Source of the DNA: an uncultured Sutterella sp.
GTDB lineage: Bacteria > Pseudomonadota > Gammaproteobacteria > Burkholderiales > Burkholderiaceae_F
Reading direction: 5' to 3'
Assembly (NCBI GenBank): GCA_900542805.1
Contig: UQOW01000012.1
Span: forward strand, 1-56,486
Length of the DNA: 56,486 nt
The notes beneath the pieces were generated by a model. That model saw only the letters and a program-made list of their open reading frames with translations. It had not been told where the DNA came from and made no database searches. A program made the position numbers and the translations under genes. Shown piece by piece: positions 16,730 to 26,407 of the stretch (position 1 is the stretch's first letter; each line of letters opens with the position of its first letter).

Positions 16730-18685
16730 ATGGATAACCCTACACAAACGCCGAGCGGTTTTGTTTCCATCGAGCGCCGTCCGAGTCTGATGCACACGCT
16801 CTCGTGGCGCTTGGCGGCGACGGTGTTGCTTTGGATTGTGCTTCTTGTGATATCGGTCGGGTACTCCTTTATTCTCAATCAGCGCGTGCACGACTACTAC
16901 ACATCGCTTTCGTACGTCTCTTCCATTCGGTCGGATATTTATAAAGCGAACATCATGACCGACGACCGTTTTACGCGCGTCGAATTTAAGGAACTGACTG
17001 ATTCCGTCGGTGCGACGATTCGTAATCTCAGAATTACCGTTGCGGCCTCCGATTCCAAACACAAGGCCGAGATTTTGCGTCTGACGCAGGAAATCCGCGA
17101 GCAGTGGCATTCGATTTTGCTTCGTATGCTCTCGCAGGCACGTGAGAAGTCTGTCCCGATTCTCATTCCCGACATCGAACGCATCATGCCGGAGTTAAAC
17201 AATCTGGAAATCTTAATTCAAAGCGATCGCAACGAGTATGCGGTCTTGGCGCGCCTCGTGCAAGGGGCGCTCATTTTGATTTGCTTCATCGGACTTATCG
17301 GGGTGATGTATTTTCTCGTGCGCTGGGTGATTCGACCGATTGATTCGGTCTCGGCCACTTTGGAAGAATTTACGCGCGGCAACCTGTCCATTCGGCTCAA
17401 TCTCAAGGGGAGCGCCGAATTCGAGCACATTTCCGACGGGTTTAACCGCATGGCTTCGCGCCTGCAAAACCTCGTACAGGGTCTTGAGACCATCACGCAG
17501 CAAAAAACCTTTGCAGTCGAGGAGCGCAATCGAAACTTAGCGCAACTTTACGAAATGACAAGTTCGCTCGGGAAATTTCGGTCCGTTTTCGAGATGTGCG
17601 ACAACTTTACGCTGCGACTGATTCACTACACGGGGGCGTATGCCTCGGCCGTACTTCTTTTGGATGAAAAAACGCAGCAGCTCACACTCGCGGCCCAGAC
17701 CGATTTGCCCGATCATGCGATTAAAGCGTATGCCGGGCGCGAGCTTTTTTACGCCGACGCCGAGGAGTTTGCACTCAAGGAAGCCGGACTGAAGTTTTAC
17801 CCGAGCGGCAACAAGGAGCAGCTTTTCAATCAACTGTTCGTTCCCGCTCCCGAATTTAAATGTGCCTACGCCTTCCACGTGCGTAGCGGCGGAAAGACCC
17901 TCGGTATCTATCTTCTTTTTTACGGGCGCGACGTGTCGCTCAGTCCCCGGCGCAATCAGCTTTATGAGAACTTCGGCACGCACCTGGCGGTGGCCATTGC
18001 CAACCGGCGTCTTGTCAACCGCGATCGGGAATTTGCCGTTGCGCAGGAGCGCGCCTATTTAGCACAGGGTCTGCATGACTCGATTGCGCAATCGCTTTCT
18101 TTTTTAAATCTTCAGGTTCAGATTTTGGAAGGGGCACTGCGCGACCAAGATACGCCGCTTGTGGACGAAACACTCGGGCAGATTAAAACCGGTGTGCAGG
18201 AATCGTATGCCGACGTCCGCGAATTGCTGATTAATTTCCGCGAGAGGCTCCATCGAGAGCCCTTTGTCAAAGCGCTGACGACCGTCATCGATCGTTTCAG
18301 AGCCCAAACGCACATTCCGGTGGATTTTCGGATTCACGGAGCGGGACGCGAGCCGACCGAACAGCAAAAACTTCAGATTGTGTTTATTTTGCAGGAAGCC
18401 TTGGCCAACGTACGCAAACACGCCGGCGCTACGGCCGTTTGCGTCGAGTTGAAAAATGCCGATGTTTTTCAGATGCGTGTCACGGATAACGGGTGCGGCA
18501 TTGATCCCGGGCTCGCCGAATCGCGCAAGAGCTCGCACTTCGGTCTTAGCATCATGCAAGAGCGTGCCGAGCGCATCGGATCGACGGTTCGCGTGGGGCC
18601 GGCCGATCCTGCGCTTTACCCGCACGGCACTTGTGTGCAATTGATCGTTCCGGGAACGATTTCGCCTGAAAAGGACGCCGTATGA
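16730..18685 (+). CDS. Orphan NarX/NarQ-type sensor histidine kinase (HAMP-GAF-HisKA_3)
   Basis: This 651-residue membrane kinase has two transmembrane helices (about 28-49 and 177-200). They flank a helical periplasmic domain of about 125 residues. HAMP follows (about 198-252), then a GAF-like domain (about 275-430). A HisKA_3 dimerisation domain has the phospho-accepting His449 in GLHDSIAQSLS, followed by an HATPase domain (LQEALANVRKHA, TDNGCGID). The architecture is that of nitrate/nitrite sensors, but I do not see the NarX P-box in the periplasmic part, so the ligand is unknown. No response regulator is adjacent. It starts 7 bases after parC with no clear ribosome site and overlaps the next gene by 4 bases, implying translational coupling on both sides. 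Confidence 0.9.
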   Translation: MDNPTQTPSGFVSIERRPSLMHTLSWRLAATVLLWIVLLVISVGYSFILNQRVHDYYTSLSYVSSIRSDIYKANIMTDDRFTRVEFKELTDSVGATIRNLRITVAASDSKHKAEILRLTQEIREQWHSILLRMLSQAREKSVPILIPDIERIMPELNNLEILIQSDRNEYAVLARLVQGALILICFIGLIGVMYFLVRWVIRPIDSVSATLEEFTRGNLSIRLNLKGSAEFEHISDGFNRMASRLQNLVQGLETITQQKTFAVEERNRNLAQLYEMTSSLGKFRSVFEMCDNFTLRLIHYTGAYASAVLLLDEKTQQLTLAAQTDLPDHAIKAYAGRELFYADAEEFALKEAGLKFYPSGNKEQLFNQLFVPAPEFKCAYAFHVRSGGKTLGIYLLFYGRDVSLSPRRNQLYENFGTHLAVAIANRRLVNRDREFAVAQERAYLAQGLHDSIAQSLSFLNLQVQILEGALRDQDTPLVDETLGQIKTGVQESYADVRELLINFRERLHREPFVKALTTVIDRFRAQTHIPVDFRIHGAGREPTEQQKLQIVFILQEALANVRKHAGATAVCVELKNADVFQMRVTDNGCGIDPGLAESRKSSHFGLSIMQERAERIGSTVRVGPADPALYPHGTCVQLIVPGTISPEKDAV

Positions 18686-19818
18686 TACTTTTTACCGTTG
18701 CGCCCTTGATGGCGCTTTACGTGTATTGGCGAGCCGTAAGGGCATTGGGTAGGGGTCCTCGGCGCTTAGTTTCAGTCGCAGTACTGGCTCTCGGCGCAGC
18801 GTTTCCGATTGTTGTCGATACCTTCGGCGGTTCGCTTCTGGCCCCGACCTTAGATGGCCGCCTCATGATTGCCGGGGAGTTTTTTCTTCTTGTCCTTTTG
18901 GAAAGTGCGCTTTTAATTGCCCTTCGCGACGGCTTGCTCTTAATTTCTCGCGTAGTCGGCCAACCGATCTTGATTTTAAGAACCCCGAAGGTCGTGGTTT
19001 TTTTGTTGGTGCTTGCGACCTTCGTGAGCCTTTATGCCGTTTCTCAGGCTTTACGCGACCCGGTCGTCAAGCACGTGACGCTTGACTTTGAAAATCTTCC
19101 CGATTCCTTTGTCGGGATGCGCATTGCTCAGCTTTCGGATTTACACCAAGCCAATATCTTCGGTCCGGAGCGCTTAAAGCGCATCGTTCACGCCACAAAT
19201 CAGCTTAATGCGGACATCATCGTCATCACGGGGGACCTTGTGGACGGCTCGGTTAAGTCGCGCGGAAAGGAGTTGGGCGCACTACGGAACCTTGTTGCCC
19301 CCGAGGGTATTTACGTTGTCGAAGGCAACCACGAGCATTACGTTGATTACGACGGCTGGATGGCGTTTTTCCCGAAGCTCGGGATGAAGCTTTTACGAAA
19401 CGAACACGCCGTTTTAAGGCGCGGCAATGATGCGCTTCTTTTAGCGGGGCTCACGGACTACGGCGCTAAGCGCTTCGGGCGCGCCGTCCCGGACCTTACC
19501 CGGGCATTGAAAGGCGCTCCCGAGGGCTTTACGATTGTGCTCTCGCACCAGCCGCGCGAAGTGAAAAAATGGACGGACTCGGGAGTTGATTTGATGCTTT
19601 GCGGCCATACGCACGGTGGTCAAACGCCGTTGGTGTCACTACTAGTTAAAGCATTGAATGACGGGTATGTTCGGGGTCTGTACACCGAAAAGAGCGCGGA
19701 CGGAAAGGCGCTTTCCGTGTACGTGCATCCGGGAACCGGTCTTTGGACGGGATTTAGTGCGCGGCTCGCTTCTGAAAACGAGATTGCGCTCATCACATTG
19801 ACTAAAAAAGGAAAGTAG
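18682..19818 (+). CDS. Membrane-anchored metallophosphoesterase (YaeI/YkuE-like)
   Basis: The 378-residue protein has three to four hydrophobic helices in residues 1-122, then a calcineurin-type phosphoesterase domain. Metal-binding motifs are complete: SDLHQ (Asp153, His155), GDLVDG (Asp185), GNHEH (Asn216, His217), SHQP (His289) and GHTHGG (His309, His311). Relatives such as YaeI are phosphodiesterases, and some family members cleave UDP-2,3-diacylglucosamine or other lipid pyrophosphates. Lack of a lipid A signature leaves the substrate open. The ATGA overlap with the kinase and a 5-base gap to dxr place it firmly in one operon with envelope genes. Confidence 0.88.
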   Translation: MILFTVAPLMALYVYWRAVRALGRGPRRLVSVAVLALGAAFPIVVDTFGGSLLAPTLDGRLMIAGEFFLLVLLESALLIALRDGLLLISRVVGQPILILRTPKVVVFLLVLATFVSLYAVSQALRDPVVKHVTLDFENLPDSFVGMRIAQLSDLHQANIFGPERLKRIVHATNQLNADIIVITGDLVDGSVKSRGKELGALRNLVAPEGIYVVEGNHEHYVDYDGWMAFFPKLGMKLLRNEHAVLRRGNDALLLAGLTDYGAKRFGRAVPDLTRALKGAPEGFTIVLSHQPREVKKWTDSGVDLMLCGHTHGGQTPLVSLLVKALNDGYVRGLYTEKSADGKALSVYVHPGTGLWTGFSARLASENEIALITLTKKGK

Positions 19819-19823
19819 GGCTT

Positions 19824-21002
19824 ATGCAACGCATAGCTGTTTTAGGGGCTACGGGATCGATCGGAATGAGTGCTTTGGATGTTCTGTCACGTTACCCGGA
19901 CGACTTTTACGTGCATACGCTTGCTGCCGGAACGCGCATCGAAAAGCTTGCGGATTTGGCTGCGCGCTTTCACCCGGAGGTGGTCGGTATTGCCGATAAG
20001 AACAAAGCCAAGGACTTAAAAGACCTTTTGGCGGCCCGGGGCCTGCAAACGATACGCATTGCGGCAGGGTCCGGGGACGTCGCGTCTTTGGCCGGCGAGA
20101 GCCGGGTCGATACGGTTTTGCAGGCTGTTGTCGGGGCGGCCGGTCTTGCGCCGAGTTTTCAGGCGGCCCGAGCCGGCAAACGCCTGCTCCTGGCGAACAA
20201 AGAAAGCGTTGTGTGCGGCACCTCTCTTTTGATGGATACGATTAAAAAGGGCGGGGCAACGCTCCTTCCGATTGATTCCGAACACAATGCCGTCTTTCAG
20301 TGTTTGCACGGGGCAAGTCAGCAGGATCGCAAGGCCGCGCGCATTTGGCTCACGTGTTCAGGCGGCCCCTTTCGAGATAAAAAGGACTTGGATTTATCAC
20401 GGGTTACGCCCGAATCGGCTCTGTCGCACCCGACCTGGTCGATGGGCCGCAAGATCAGCATTGATTCGGCAACACTCATGAATAAAGGGTTTGAAGTGAT
20501 CGAAGCGCGCTATCTATTTGATGTTCCTAGCGAGCGCATTCGCGTGGTCGTGCACCCGCAGTCGGTTCTGCACTCGATGGTCGAGTTTTCCGACGGATCG
20601 GTTATCGGGCAGATGGGGCCGACGGATATGCGCCTTGCGATTGCGTATTGCTTGGGCTACCCCAAGCGTCTTGTCGGAACGGATGTGCGCCTTGACTTTA
20701 CGAAACTCGGCTCCTTGACCTTTGAGGCACCCGATACGGCTCGATTCCCGCTTTTAACGCACGCGTACGAGGCATTGCGCGCCGGGGGCGTGGCGACCAT
20801 CGTTTTAAATGCCGCCAATGAAATGGCCGTCGGAGCGTTCCTGAATCGGAAAATTCGCTTTACGGACATTGCGAGGGTCTGTGAGACGATGCTCCGAAAG
20901 GTTTCGGGTAACACCCCGACGTCTTTAGAAGAAATCTTACAGACCGATGCAGCCGTGCGCGCTCAGAGCGCCGAAGAGATTGCCCGGCTTTCTTGCGTGT
21001 AA
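19824..21002 (+). CDS. dxr: 1-deoxy-D-xylulose-5-phosphate reductoisomerase
   Basis: Dxr (IspC) makes 2-C-methyl-erythritol-4-phosphate, the committed step of the non-mevalonate isoprenoid pathway that feeds UppS. The 392-residue protein has the NADPH motif GATGSIG at residues 7-13. LLANKESVVCG, LPIDSEHNAVFQ (metal site), TCSGGPFRD, SIDSATLMNKGFEVIEA and VVHPQSVLHSMVEFSDGS-like sequence follow. All expected catalytic motifs are intact. It usually sits near uppS and cdsA; here it heads the second half of that cluster, with rseP 9 bases downstream. Confidence 0.98.
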   Translation: MQRIAVLGATGSIGMSALDVLSRYPDDFYVHTLAAGTRIEKLADLAARFHPEVVGIADKNKAKDLKDLLAARGLQTIRIAAGSGDVASLAGESRVDTVLQAVVGAAGLAPSFQAARAGKRLLLANKESVVCGTSLLMDTIKKGGATLLPIDSEHNAVFQCLHGASQQDRKAARIWLTCSGGPFRDKKDLDLSRVTPESALSHPTWSMGRKISIDSATLMNKGFEVIEARYLFDVPSERIRVVVHPQSVLHSMVEFSDGSVIGQMGPTDMRLAIAYCLGYPKRLVGTDVRLDFTKLGSLTFEAPDTARFPLLTHAYEALRAGGVATIVLNAANEMAVGAFLNRKIRFTDIARVCETMLRKVSGNTPTSLEEILQTDAAVRAQSAEEIARLSCV

Positions 21003-21011
21003 AGGAATCGT

Positions 21012-22361
21012 ATGGCCGGACTACTTGGTTTTATTCTTGCTATTGTCATCCTCGTTCTCGTGCACGAGTGGGGTCACTACATCGTGGCGCGCCTCTCGGG
21101 CGTGCCGGTTTTGGCGTTTTCTCTCGGATTCGGTTCGGTTTTATTCCGATATACGGACAAAGCCGGCTGTGAGTGGCGCCTTTCGGCGATTCCGCTCGGC
21201 GGGTACGTCAGGATGCTTTCTTCAGAGCAAAAAGAGCTTTTTCAAGAGGAGTTCCCGAATCGCACGTTTGACTGGGCGCATTCTTTTGAAAACACGTCCG
21301 TTAAAAAGCGGCTTTTGATTGTTTTGGCCGGTCCGTTGATGAATCTCATTTTTGCCGCCTTCGTGTACGCCGGTTTAGCGATGGTCGGCACGAACGAGGT
21401 TGCGCCCAGGCTCGGAACGCCGCTCGTTCACTCTCAGGCGGCTGACCTCGGCGTTGAGGAAGGCTGGACAATTCGCGCCGTTGACGATACCCCGATTAAG
21501 ACTTTCTTTCAGGCCGAGAGCATCCTTACAAATGTTGATATCGGTCAGACGGTGCGCATAACGTTTGCACTCCCGTCGGGCCCGGAGCGGACTTTGGCTT
21601 TTTATGTAGACTGGGAAGGCGTGCACGGGAAAAATCCCTTTGCCTTCGGCCTTATGCCGTATATGGAGTCGGTTGTCGTCGGAAGCGTTGAAGCCGGGTC
21701 GGCGGCCGAGGCGGCCGGTCTTAAGGTCGGCGATACGGTTCTTTCCGTGAACGGGAAACCCGTTCGAAAAGCTCGGACTCTTGTGGATGCGATTCGAACG
21801 GACGGGGCCGATCCCTTAACGCTACGCATTAAAAGCCCGGAAGGTCTGGAGCGCACACTTACCGTTTCGGCACGCCTTACGGCGCTTGAGTCCGGAGAGC
21901 GTGTTTGGAAAATCGGTGCTGTTTTGGGAAGCATTCCCGAAACCGTTTACACGCAGCACGGCCCGGTTGAGGCCCTTTTCATCGGTGTTAAGCGTGTTTG
22001 GTCCTTTACGTCGATGACAATCAAGGGTTTGGGGCGGATGATTACGGGTTCCGAAAGTCTTAAGTCCGTCGCCGGTCCCGTCGGAATCGGAAACTTAGCC
22101 GGCAAGACCCTTCAAATCGGCCCCGCTGCGTTTTTAACGTTCCTTGCGATGCTCTCGATTAGTCTCGGGATTCTCAATTTATTGCCGGTTCCGATTTTAG
22201 ACGGCGGGAATATCGTGATTTTCCTTTGGGAACTTATAACCGGAATGAAGCCCTCGGCGACCGTTTCTCTGTGGCTCACGCGAATCGGAGTAGCGTTTAT
22301 TCTCGGATTGATGGGACTGGCATTTTTTAACGATATCGTTGCTCTTTTTCGGTTAGACTAG
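21012..22361 (+). CDS. rseP: Site-2 intramembrane zinc metalloprotease RseP
   Basis: RseP cleaves membrane-bound anti-sigma factor RseA and remnant signal peptides. The 449-residue protein (E. coli 450) carries the zinc motif HEWGH at residues 18-22 in the first transmembrane helix. Two periplasmic PDZ domains follow (about 115-200 and 205-290). The third zinc ligand is Asp397 in NLLPVPILDGG within a C-terminal helix. Its place between dxr and bamA is the conserved order, linking it to the outer-membrane stress response. Confidence 0.98.
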   Translation: MAGLLGFILAIVILVLVHEWGHYIVARLSGVPVLAFSLGFGSVLFRYTDKAGCEWRLSAIPLGGYVRMLSSEQKELFQEEFPNRTFDWAHSFENTSVKKRLLIVLAGPLMNLIFAAFVYAGLAMVGTNEVAPRLGTPLVHSQAADLGVEEGWTIRAVDDTPIKTFFQAESILTNVDIGQTVRITFALPSGPERTLAFYVDWEGVHGKNPFAFGLMPYMESVVVGSVEAGSAAEAAGLKVGDTVLSVNGKPVRKARTLVDAIRTDGADPLTLRIKSPEGLERTLTVSARLTALESGERVWKIGAVLGSIPETVYTQHGPVEALFIGVKRVWSFTSMTIKGLGRMITGSESLKSVAGPVGIGNLAGKTLQIGPAAFLTFLAMLSISLGILNLLPVPILDGGNIVIFLWELITGMKPSATVSLWLTRIGVAFILGLMGLAFFNDIVALFRLD

Positions 22362-22427
22362 CGGACAATTGTTTCCCATGCCTTGGTGTGAGGGTCGGAT
22401 ACGACTTACCTATTTGAGAATGCATTC

Positions 22428-24791
22428 ATGAGAACACGAAAAGTTTTCTGTCAGGCTTTTGCAGCAGCACTAGCGGGTTTGCTTGCCACAAGCGTTGCCG
22501 CTCAAGTCTTTACGATTAAAGATATCCGTGTCGAGGGGATACAAAGAACCGAACCGGGAACGGTGTTCTCGCATCTTCCGTTTCAAGTGGGCGATGAGTA
22601 CACGCCCGAGCTCGGAACAGAGGCCATTCACGATTTGTACGCTTCGGGACTGTTTCGCGATGTCGGGCTATCGAGCGACGGGGACGTTTTGGTTGTCACT
22701 GTGACCGAACGCCCGGCCGTGGCGGCCATTGAAGTAAACGGCGTCAAGGCCTTCGATAAGACGGCCGCCTTAAAGAGCCTCGGGGACGTGGGGCTTGCCG
22801 AAGGCCGCATTTTCGACAGTGCCGTTTTGGACCGCGCCGAGCAGGAAATCCGCCGGATGTACCTATCCAAGGGTTTTTACGGCGTCATCGTTACCAAGAC
22901 CACGACCCCGGTTGAGCGCAATCGCCTGAAAGTGTCGATTAACGTGAACGAGGGGGCCGCAAGTTCGATTAAAGAGATTCGCTTCGTCGGCAATCGGGTT
23001 TTCGATGAAGACGACCTTTTCGATCAAATGCAACTCCATGCGCATACGTGGTCGAGCTTTTACACCAAGCGCGACATGTACTCGCGCGAGAAGCTCGCCG
23101 CCGATTTGGAAAGCCTGCGCAGCTTTTATTTAAATCAGGGCTATTTGGATTTTCGCATCGACAGCACGCAGGTGTCGGTCGCTCCCAATAAGTCCGACAT
23201 CTTCATTACGATTAATTTATCGGAAGGCGAAAAGTATCGCTTAAGCGGCGTGACACTCGCCGGCGACATGCTCGGGCTGACGTCCCTTGTCGAGCCTTTA
23301 ACGCAAGAACTCGAAATCGGGGCGACGTATAACGCGGAACTTGTCAACGACGTCAGTCGCAAGATTGCCGAAAAATACACGGCGCTCGGGTATGCCTTCT
23401 GTACGGCAACGCCCAATCCCGTGGCCGATGAGAAAACCAAAACCGTGCGGATTATCTATACGGTCGATCCGGGGCGCCGTGCCTACGTGCGTCACGTCAA
23501 TATCGTCGGAAATTCCCGCACACGCGATGTGGTGATTCGCCGCGAGATTCGTCAGTACGAATCGGCTTGGTTTAATAGCGAAAAAGTCAAGCTCTCGCGC
23601 GATCGTATCGATAGACTCGGCTACTTTGAATCGGTCGAAGTCGACCATACGCCCGTCGAAGGGACGCGCGATCAGGTGGACCTTGAGGTCAAAGTCAAAG
23701 AGCGTCCGACAGGGTCGATTAGTTTGGGTGCCGGTTACTCAAGCGATGACGGTGTGATTCTTTCGGCCGGGTTTGCGCAAAACAACATCTTCGGTACCGG
23801 TAACGCATTTGCGATTAACGTGAACACGAGTAGCAGCCAACGCACGATTGCCGCAAGCCTCGGCGAGCCGTACATCACGCCCGAAGGCATCAGCCGCAAC
23901 TGGGAAATTTACGATAAGCGCACGGACTTAGATGACCTGGATGTGGCCAATGTCGCTTACGAAACCATGGGCGGCGGCATTGACTTCGGGGTGCCCGTCA
24001 CGGAACTCGATACCGTGTACTTCGGCGCTAAGATCGAAGCGACGAAGGTCACGACGCGCGGAACGGCACAGGAGGCTGCGTCCACAGGGGCCTATAGCTC
24101 GTCTCCGTACCGGTATTTCAAGTATGTCGATGACTATGGAAAGACTTCTAAGGCCGCACTTCTTACAATCGGGTGGGGGCGCGACAGCCGCGATAACCCC
24201 TTGGCTCCGACGCGCGGTCGCTATCAGCGCTTAAGTGCGGAAGCGAGCCTTCCGACGTTTGATTTGAAGTACTACCGAGCCACCTACCAATTTACGCAGT
24301 ACCTGCCGCTCTCGAAGAATTGGACAATGGGGCTGAATATGCAGCTCGGGTACGGCGATACGTACGGAGGTAAAGACTACCCCTTCTTTAAAAACTTTTA
24401 TGCAGGCGGTATCGGCTCGGTGCGCGGTTACGAAAGTTCCTCTTTGGGTCCGCGTGATGTCGGTAACGGGGATAACTTAGGCGGCGACCGTCAGGTGGTG
24501 TTTTCCGCCGAACTCTTAACACCGCTTCCCGGTGCCGATAAGACGCTGCGCGGCCTCGTGTTCTTCGATGCCGGTACGGTGTGGGGTTACGAAGGTTACC
24601 GAGTCAATGACACGACGGTTCGTTACAGTCGGCAGAAGCTCGATTTTTCGGATTTGCGTTACTCGTGGGGTTTCGGCGTAGCGTGGATCTCGCCCTTAGG
24701 GCCCTTAAAGTTCTCGTTGGCCTTCCCGATTAATAAGAAAGAAGGCGATAAGACCGAACGCTTCCAGTTCCAAATCGGAACCGGGTTCTAA
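22428..24791 (+). CDS. bamA: Outer membrane protein assembly factor BamA
   Basis: BamA is the essential Omp85 barrel that folds outer-membrane proteins, including the autotransporter at the start of this window. Residues 1-25 are a signal peptide cut near SVAAQ. Five POTRA repeats follow to about residue 420, each with the turn seen in FKSIRFVGNRVFDEDDL-like sequence. A 16-strand barrel ends in QIGTGF. The conserved lid motif VRGYE is present (GSVRGYESSSLGPR). Length is 787 residues (E. coli 810). The 66-base gap after rseP holds a ribosome site but no obvious terminator. Confidence 0.98.
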   Translation: MRTRKVFCQAFAAALAGLLATSVAAQVFTIKDIRVEGIQRTEPGTVFSHLPFQVGDEYTPELGTEAIHDLYASGLFRDVGLSSDGDVLVVTVTERPAVAAIEVNGVKAFDKTAALKSLGDVGLAEGRIFDSAVLDRAEQEIRRMYLSKGFYGVIVTKTTTPVERNRLKVSINVNEGAASSIKEIRFVGNRVFDEDDLFDQMQLHAHTWSSFYTKRDMYSREKLAADLESLRSFYLNQGYLDFRIDSTQVSVAPNKSDIFITINLSEGEKYRLSGVTLAGDMLGLTSLVEPLTQELEIGATYNAELVNDVSRKIAEKYTALGYAFCTATPNPVADEKTKTVRIIYTVDPGRRAYVRHVNIVGNSRTRDVVIRREIRQYESAWFNSEKVKLSRDRIDRLGYFESVEVDHTPVEGTRDQVDLEVKVKERPTGSISLGAGYSSDDGVILSAGFAQNNIFGTGNAFAINVNTSSSQRTIAASLGEPYITPEGISRNWEIYDKRTDLDDLDVANVAYETMGGGIDFGVPVTELDTVYFGAKIEATKVTTRGTAQEAASTGAYSSSPYRYFKYVDDYGKTSKAALLTIGWGRDSRDNPLAPTRGRYQRLSAEASLPTFDLKYYRATYQFTQYLPLSKNWTMGLNMQLGYGDTYGGKDYPFFKNFYAGGIGSVRGYESSSLGPRDVGNGDNLGGDRQVVFSAELLTPLPGADKTLRGLVFFDAGTVWGYEGYRVNDTTVRYSRQKLDFSDLRYSWGFGVAWISPLGPLKFSLAFPINKKEGDKTERFQFQIGTGF

Positions 24792-24824
24792 AATTCAAGT
24801 TTTTGGATAGTGAGGAAAATTCGT

Positions 24825-25331
24825 ATGTTTAAGAAACTTTTGGTTACTTTGGCCTGTGCAACGTTTGTTGCCGGAAGTGCTCTGGCAGCCGACACCAAAA
24901 TCGGCGTTGTCAATCCCCAAAAGATTTTGGCTCAGTCCCAAACGGCTGTTGCGGCGCAAAAGAAGTTGCAAAAATACTTCAAGCCCCGCGAAGACGAAGT
25001 CAATCGCTTGGTGCGCGACTTCAAGAACCGTGCGGCGAAGTTTGAAAAAGACAACGCCATCATGACCGAATCCGAGCGCTTAAAGCAGCGTAACGATTTG
25101 GCCGAGAGCGAACGGGACATTGCTCGCAAGCAACGCGCCCTTGTCGAAGAGCGCAATCAGCGGAGCAATGAGGAAGCGCAGCTCATTCTCTCGCAGGCCG
25201 TGAAGATTATTCAGGAAATTGCCTCGAGCCAAGGATACGACGTGATTATTCAGGACCCTGTGTGGGCCAATCCCAAGACCGATATTACCGAGCAGGTTAT
25301 TAACCGCCTCGATAAAAAGGCGCAGAAATGA
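24825..25331 (+). CDS. skp: Periplasmic chaperone Skp (OmpH family)
   Basis: Skp holds unfolded outer-membrane proteins in the periplasm and hands them to BamA, encoded just upstream. ATG at 24825 is chosen over a GTG at 24810. It follows GAGGAAAA and gives a clean signal peptide (MFKKLLVTLACATFVAGSALA) cut before ADTK. The mature part has the beta-strand KIGVVN, then long charged helices forming the coiled-coil tentacles (about residues 50-125), and a C-terminal beta element. Length is 168 residues. The stop overlaps the lpxD start (ATGA). Confidence 0.95.
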   Translation: MFKKLLVTLACATFVAGSALAADTKIGVVNPQKILAQSQTAVAAQKKLQKYFKPREDEVNRLVRDFKNRAAKFEKDNAIMTESERLKQRNDLAESERDIARKQRALVEERNQRSNEEAQLILSQAVKIIQEIASSQGYDVIIQDPVWANPKTDITEQVINRLDKKAQK

Positions 25332-26401
25332 AGGTTAAGTTCCTTGCAGACGCGATTTTTCGTCTTTCGGACAATCGCCTGACGAGCACCTTTTACGGCG
25401 ATGCTCAGGATAAAGACATCGTTACCTTTGCTCCCTTGGAGCACGCCGGTGCCGGGCACATTGCCTTTCTTGCCCAAAGTAAGTGGCGTGATGCAGCGCT
25501 TGCCAGTCTCGCCGACGTCTTAGTGGTCACCGAGGCCGATGCAACGGCTATGTACGGCAAGAACCCGACGCGTGCCTTAGTGGTGACGCAAAATCCGTAT
25601 GCCTGGTTTGCGTGGGCATTACAAGTGATGCTCACAGTCGCGAAAGGCCGGGAAACGGGCTTTATTTCCGAGCGTGCATTCGTATCGGAAAAAGCCACGG
25701 TTGCCCCGAGTGCTCGCATCGACCCGATGGCCGTCGTTGAGGCAGGGGCTCACATCGGCGAACGGACGCACATTTTCCCGGGCGCTTATGTGGGCGAAAA
25801 TGCAACGGTCGGCGACGATACGATTGTCTATGCCAATGCGAGCATCTATCACGATTGCAAGGTCGGATCTCGCGTCATCATCCATTCGGGCGCGGTTATC
25901 GGCGCAGACGGCTTCGGGTTTGCTCCGTTTCTGGGCGAATGGGTCAAGATTCCGCAGGTCGGAGCCGTGCGCATCGAAGACGATGTGGAAATCGGTGCCA
26001 ACACAACGGTTGACCGCGGGGCCCTGGAAGACACGGTGGTCGGACGGGGCACGAAGTTGGATAACCAGATTCAGCTCGGTCACAACGTGCACGTCGGCGA
26101 GCATACCGTGATGGCCGCCTGTACGGGTGTTGCCGGTTCGACGCACATCGGCAGTCACTGCATGGTCGGCGGCGCCTCGAGCATCAACGGTCACATCCGC
26201 ATTCCCGACGGGGTGCAAATCGGACCTTCGACGAACATTCGCCGTTGGCAGGAAGGCGCCAAAGCAATGATGGGTGTTTTCCCGGCCCAAGAGCGCGTGG
26301 CGGCCGAACGCACTATCGTTCTCGTGCAGCGCCTAAGTCGTATGCGAGAAGAACTCAAAGTCTTGACCGAAAAGGTTCAGGAACTTTCGAATAAGCACTG
26401 A
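25328..26401 (+). CDS. lpxD: UDP-3-O-(3-hydroxyacyl)glucosamine N-acyltransferase
   Basis: LpxD adds the second 3-hydroxyacyl chain, onto the amino group of the lipid A precursor. The 357-residue protein has an N-terminal UDP-binding domain (residues 1-105), then a left-handed beta-helix of hexapeptide repeats. The catalytic His lies in the conserved region DNQIQLGHNVHVGEH. A C-terminal helical tail follows. It overlaps skp by four bases. Unusually, the next gene is not fabZ: a terminator follows directly. Confidence 0.97.
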   Translation: MKVKFLADAIFRLSDNRLTSTFYGDAQDKDIVTFAPLEHAGAGHIAFLAQSKWRDAALASLADVLVVTEADATAMYGKNPTRALVVTQNPYAWFAWALQVMLTVAKGRETGFISERAFVSEKATVAPSARIDPMAVVEAGAHIGERTHIFPGAYVGENATVGDDTIVYANASIYHDCKVGSRVIIHSGAVIGADGFGFAPFLGEWVKIPQVGAVRIEDDVEIGANTTVDRGALEDTVVGRGTKLDNQIQLGHNVHVGEHTVMAACTGVAGSTHIGSHCMVGGASSINGHIRIPDGVQIGPSTNIRRWQEGAKAMMGVFPAQERVAAERTIVLVQRLSRMREELKVLTEKVQELSNKH

Positions 26402-26407
26402 AAAACC

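Noticed and set aside
16730..18685. Calling the kinase NarX or NarQ
   Set aside because: Domain order fits, but the nitrate-binding P-box is not visible and no narL is adjacent, so a specific name would overreach.
25619..26290. 223-codon antisense frame over lpxD
   Set aside because: Repetitive His/Asp/Arg pattern mirrors the hexapeptide repeats of LpxD on the other strand.
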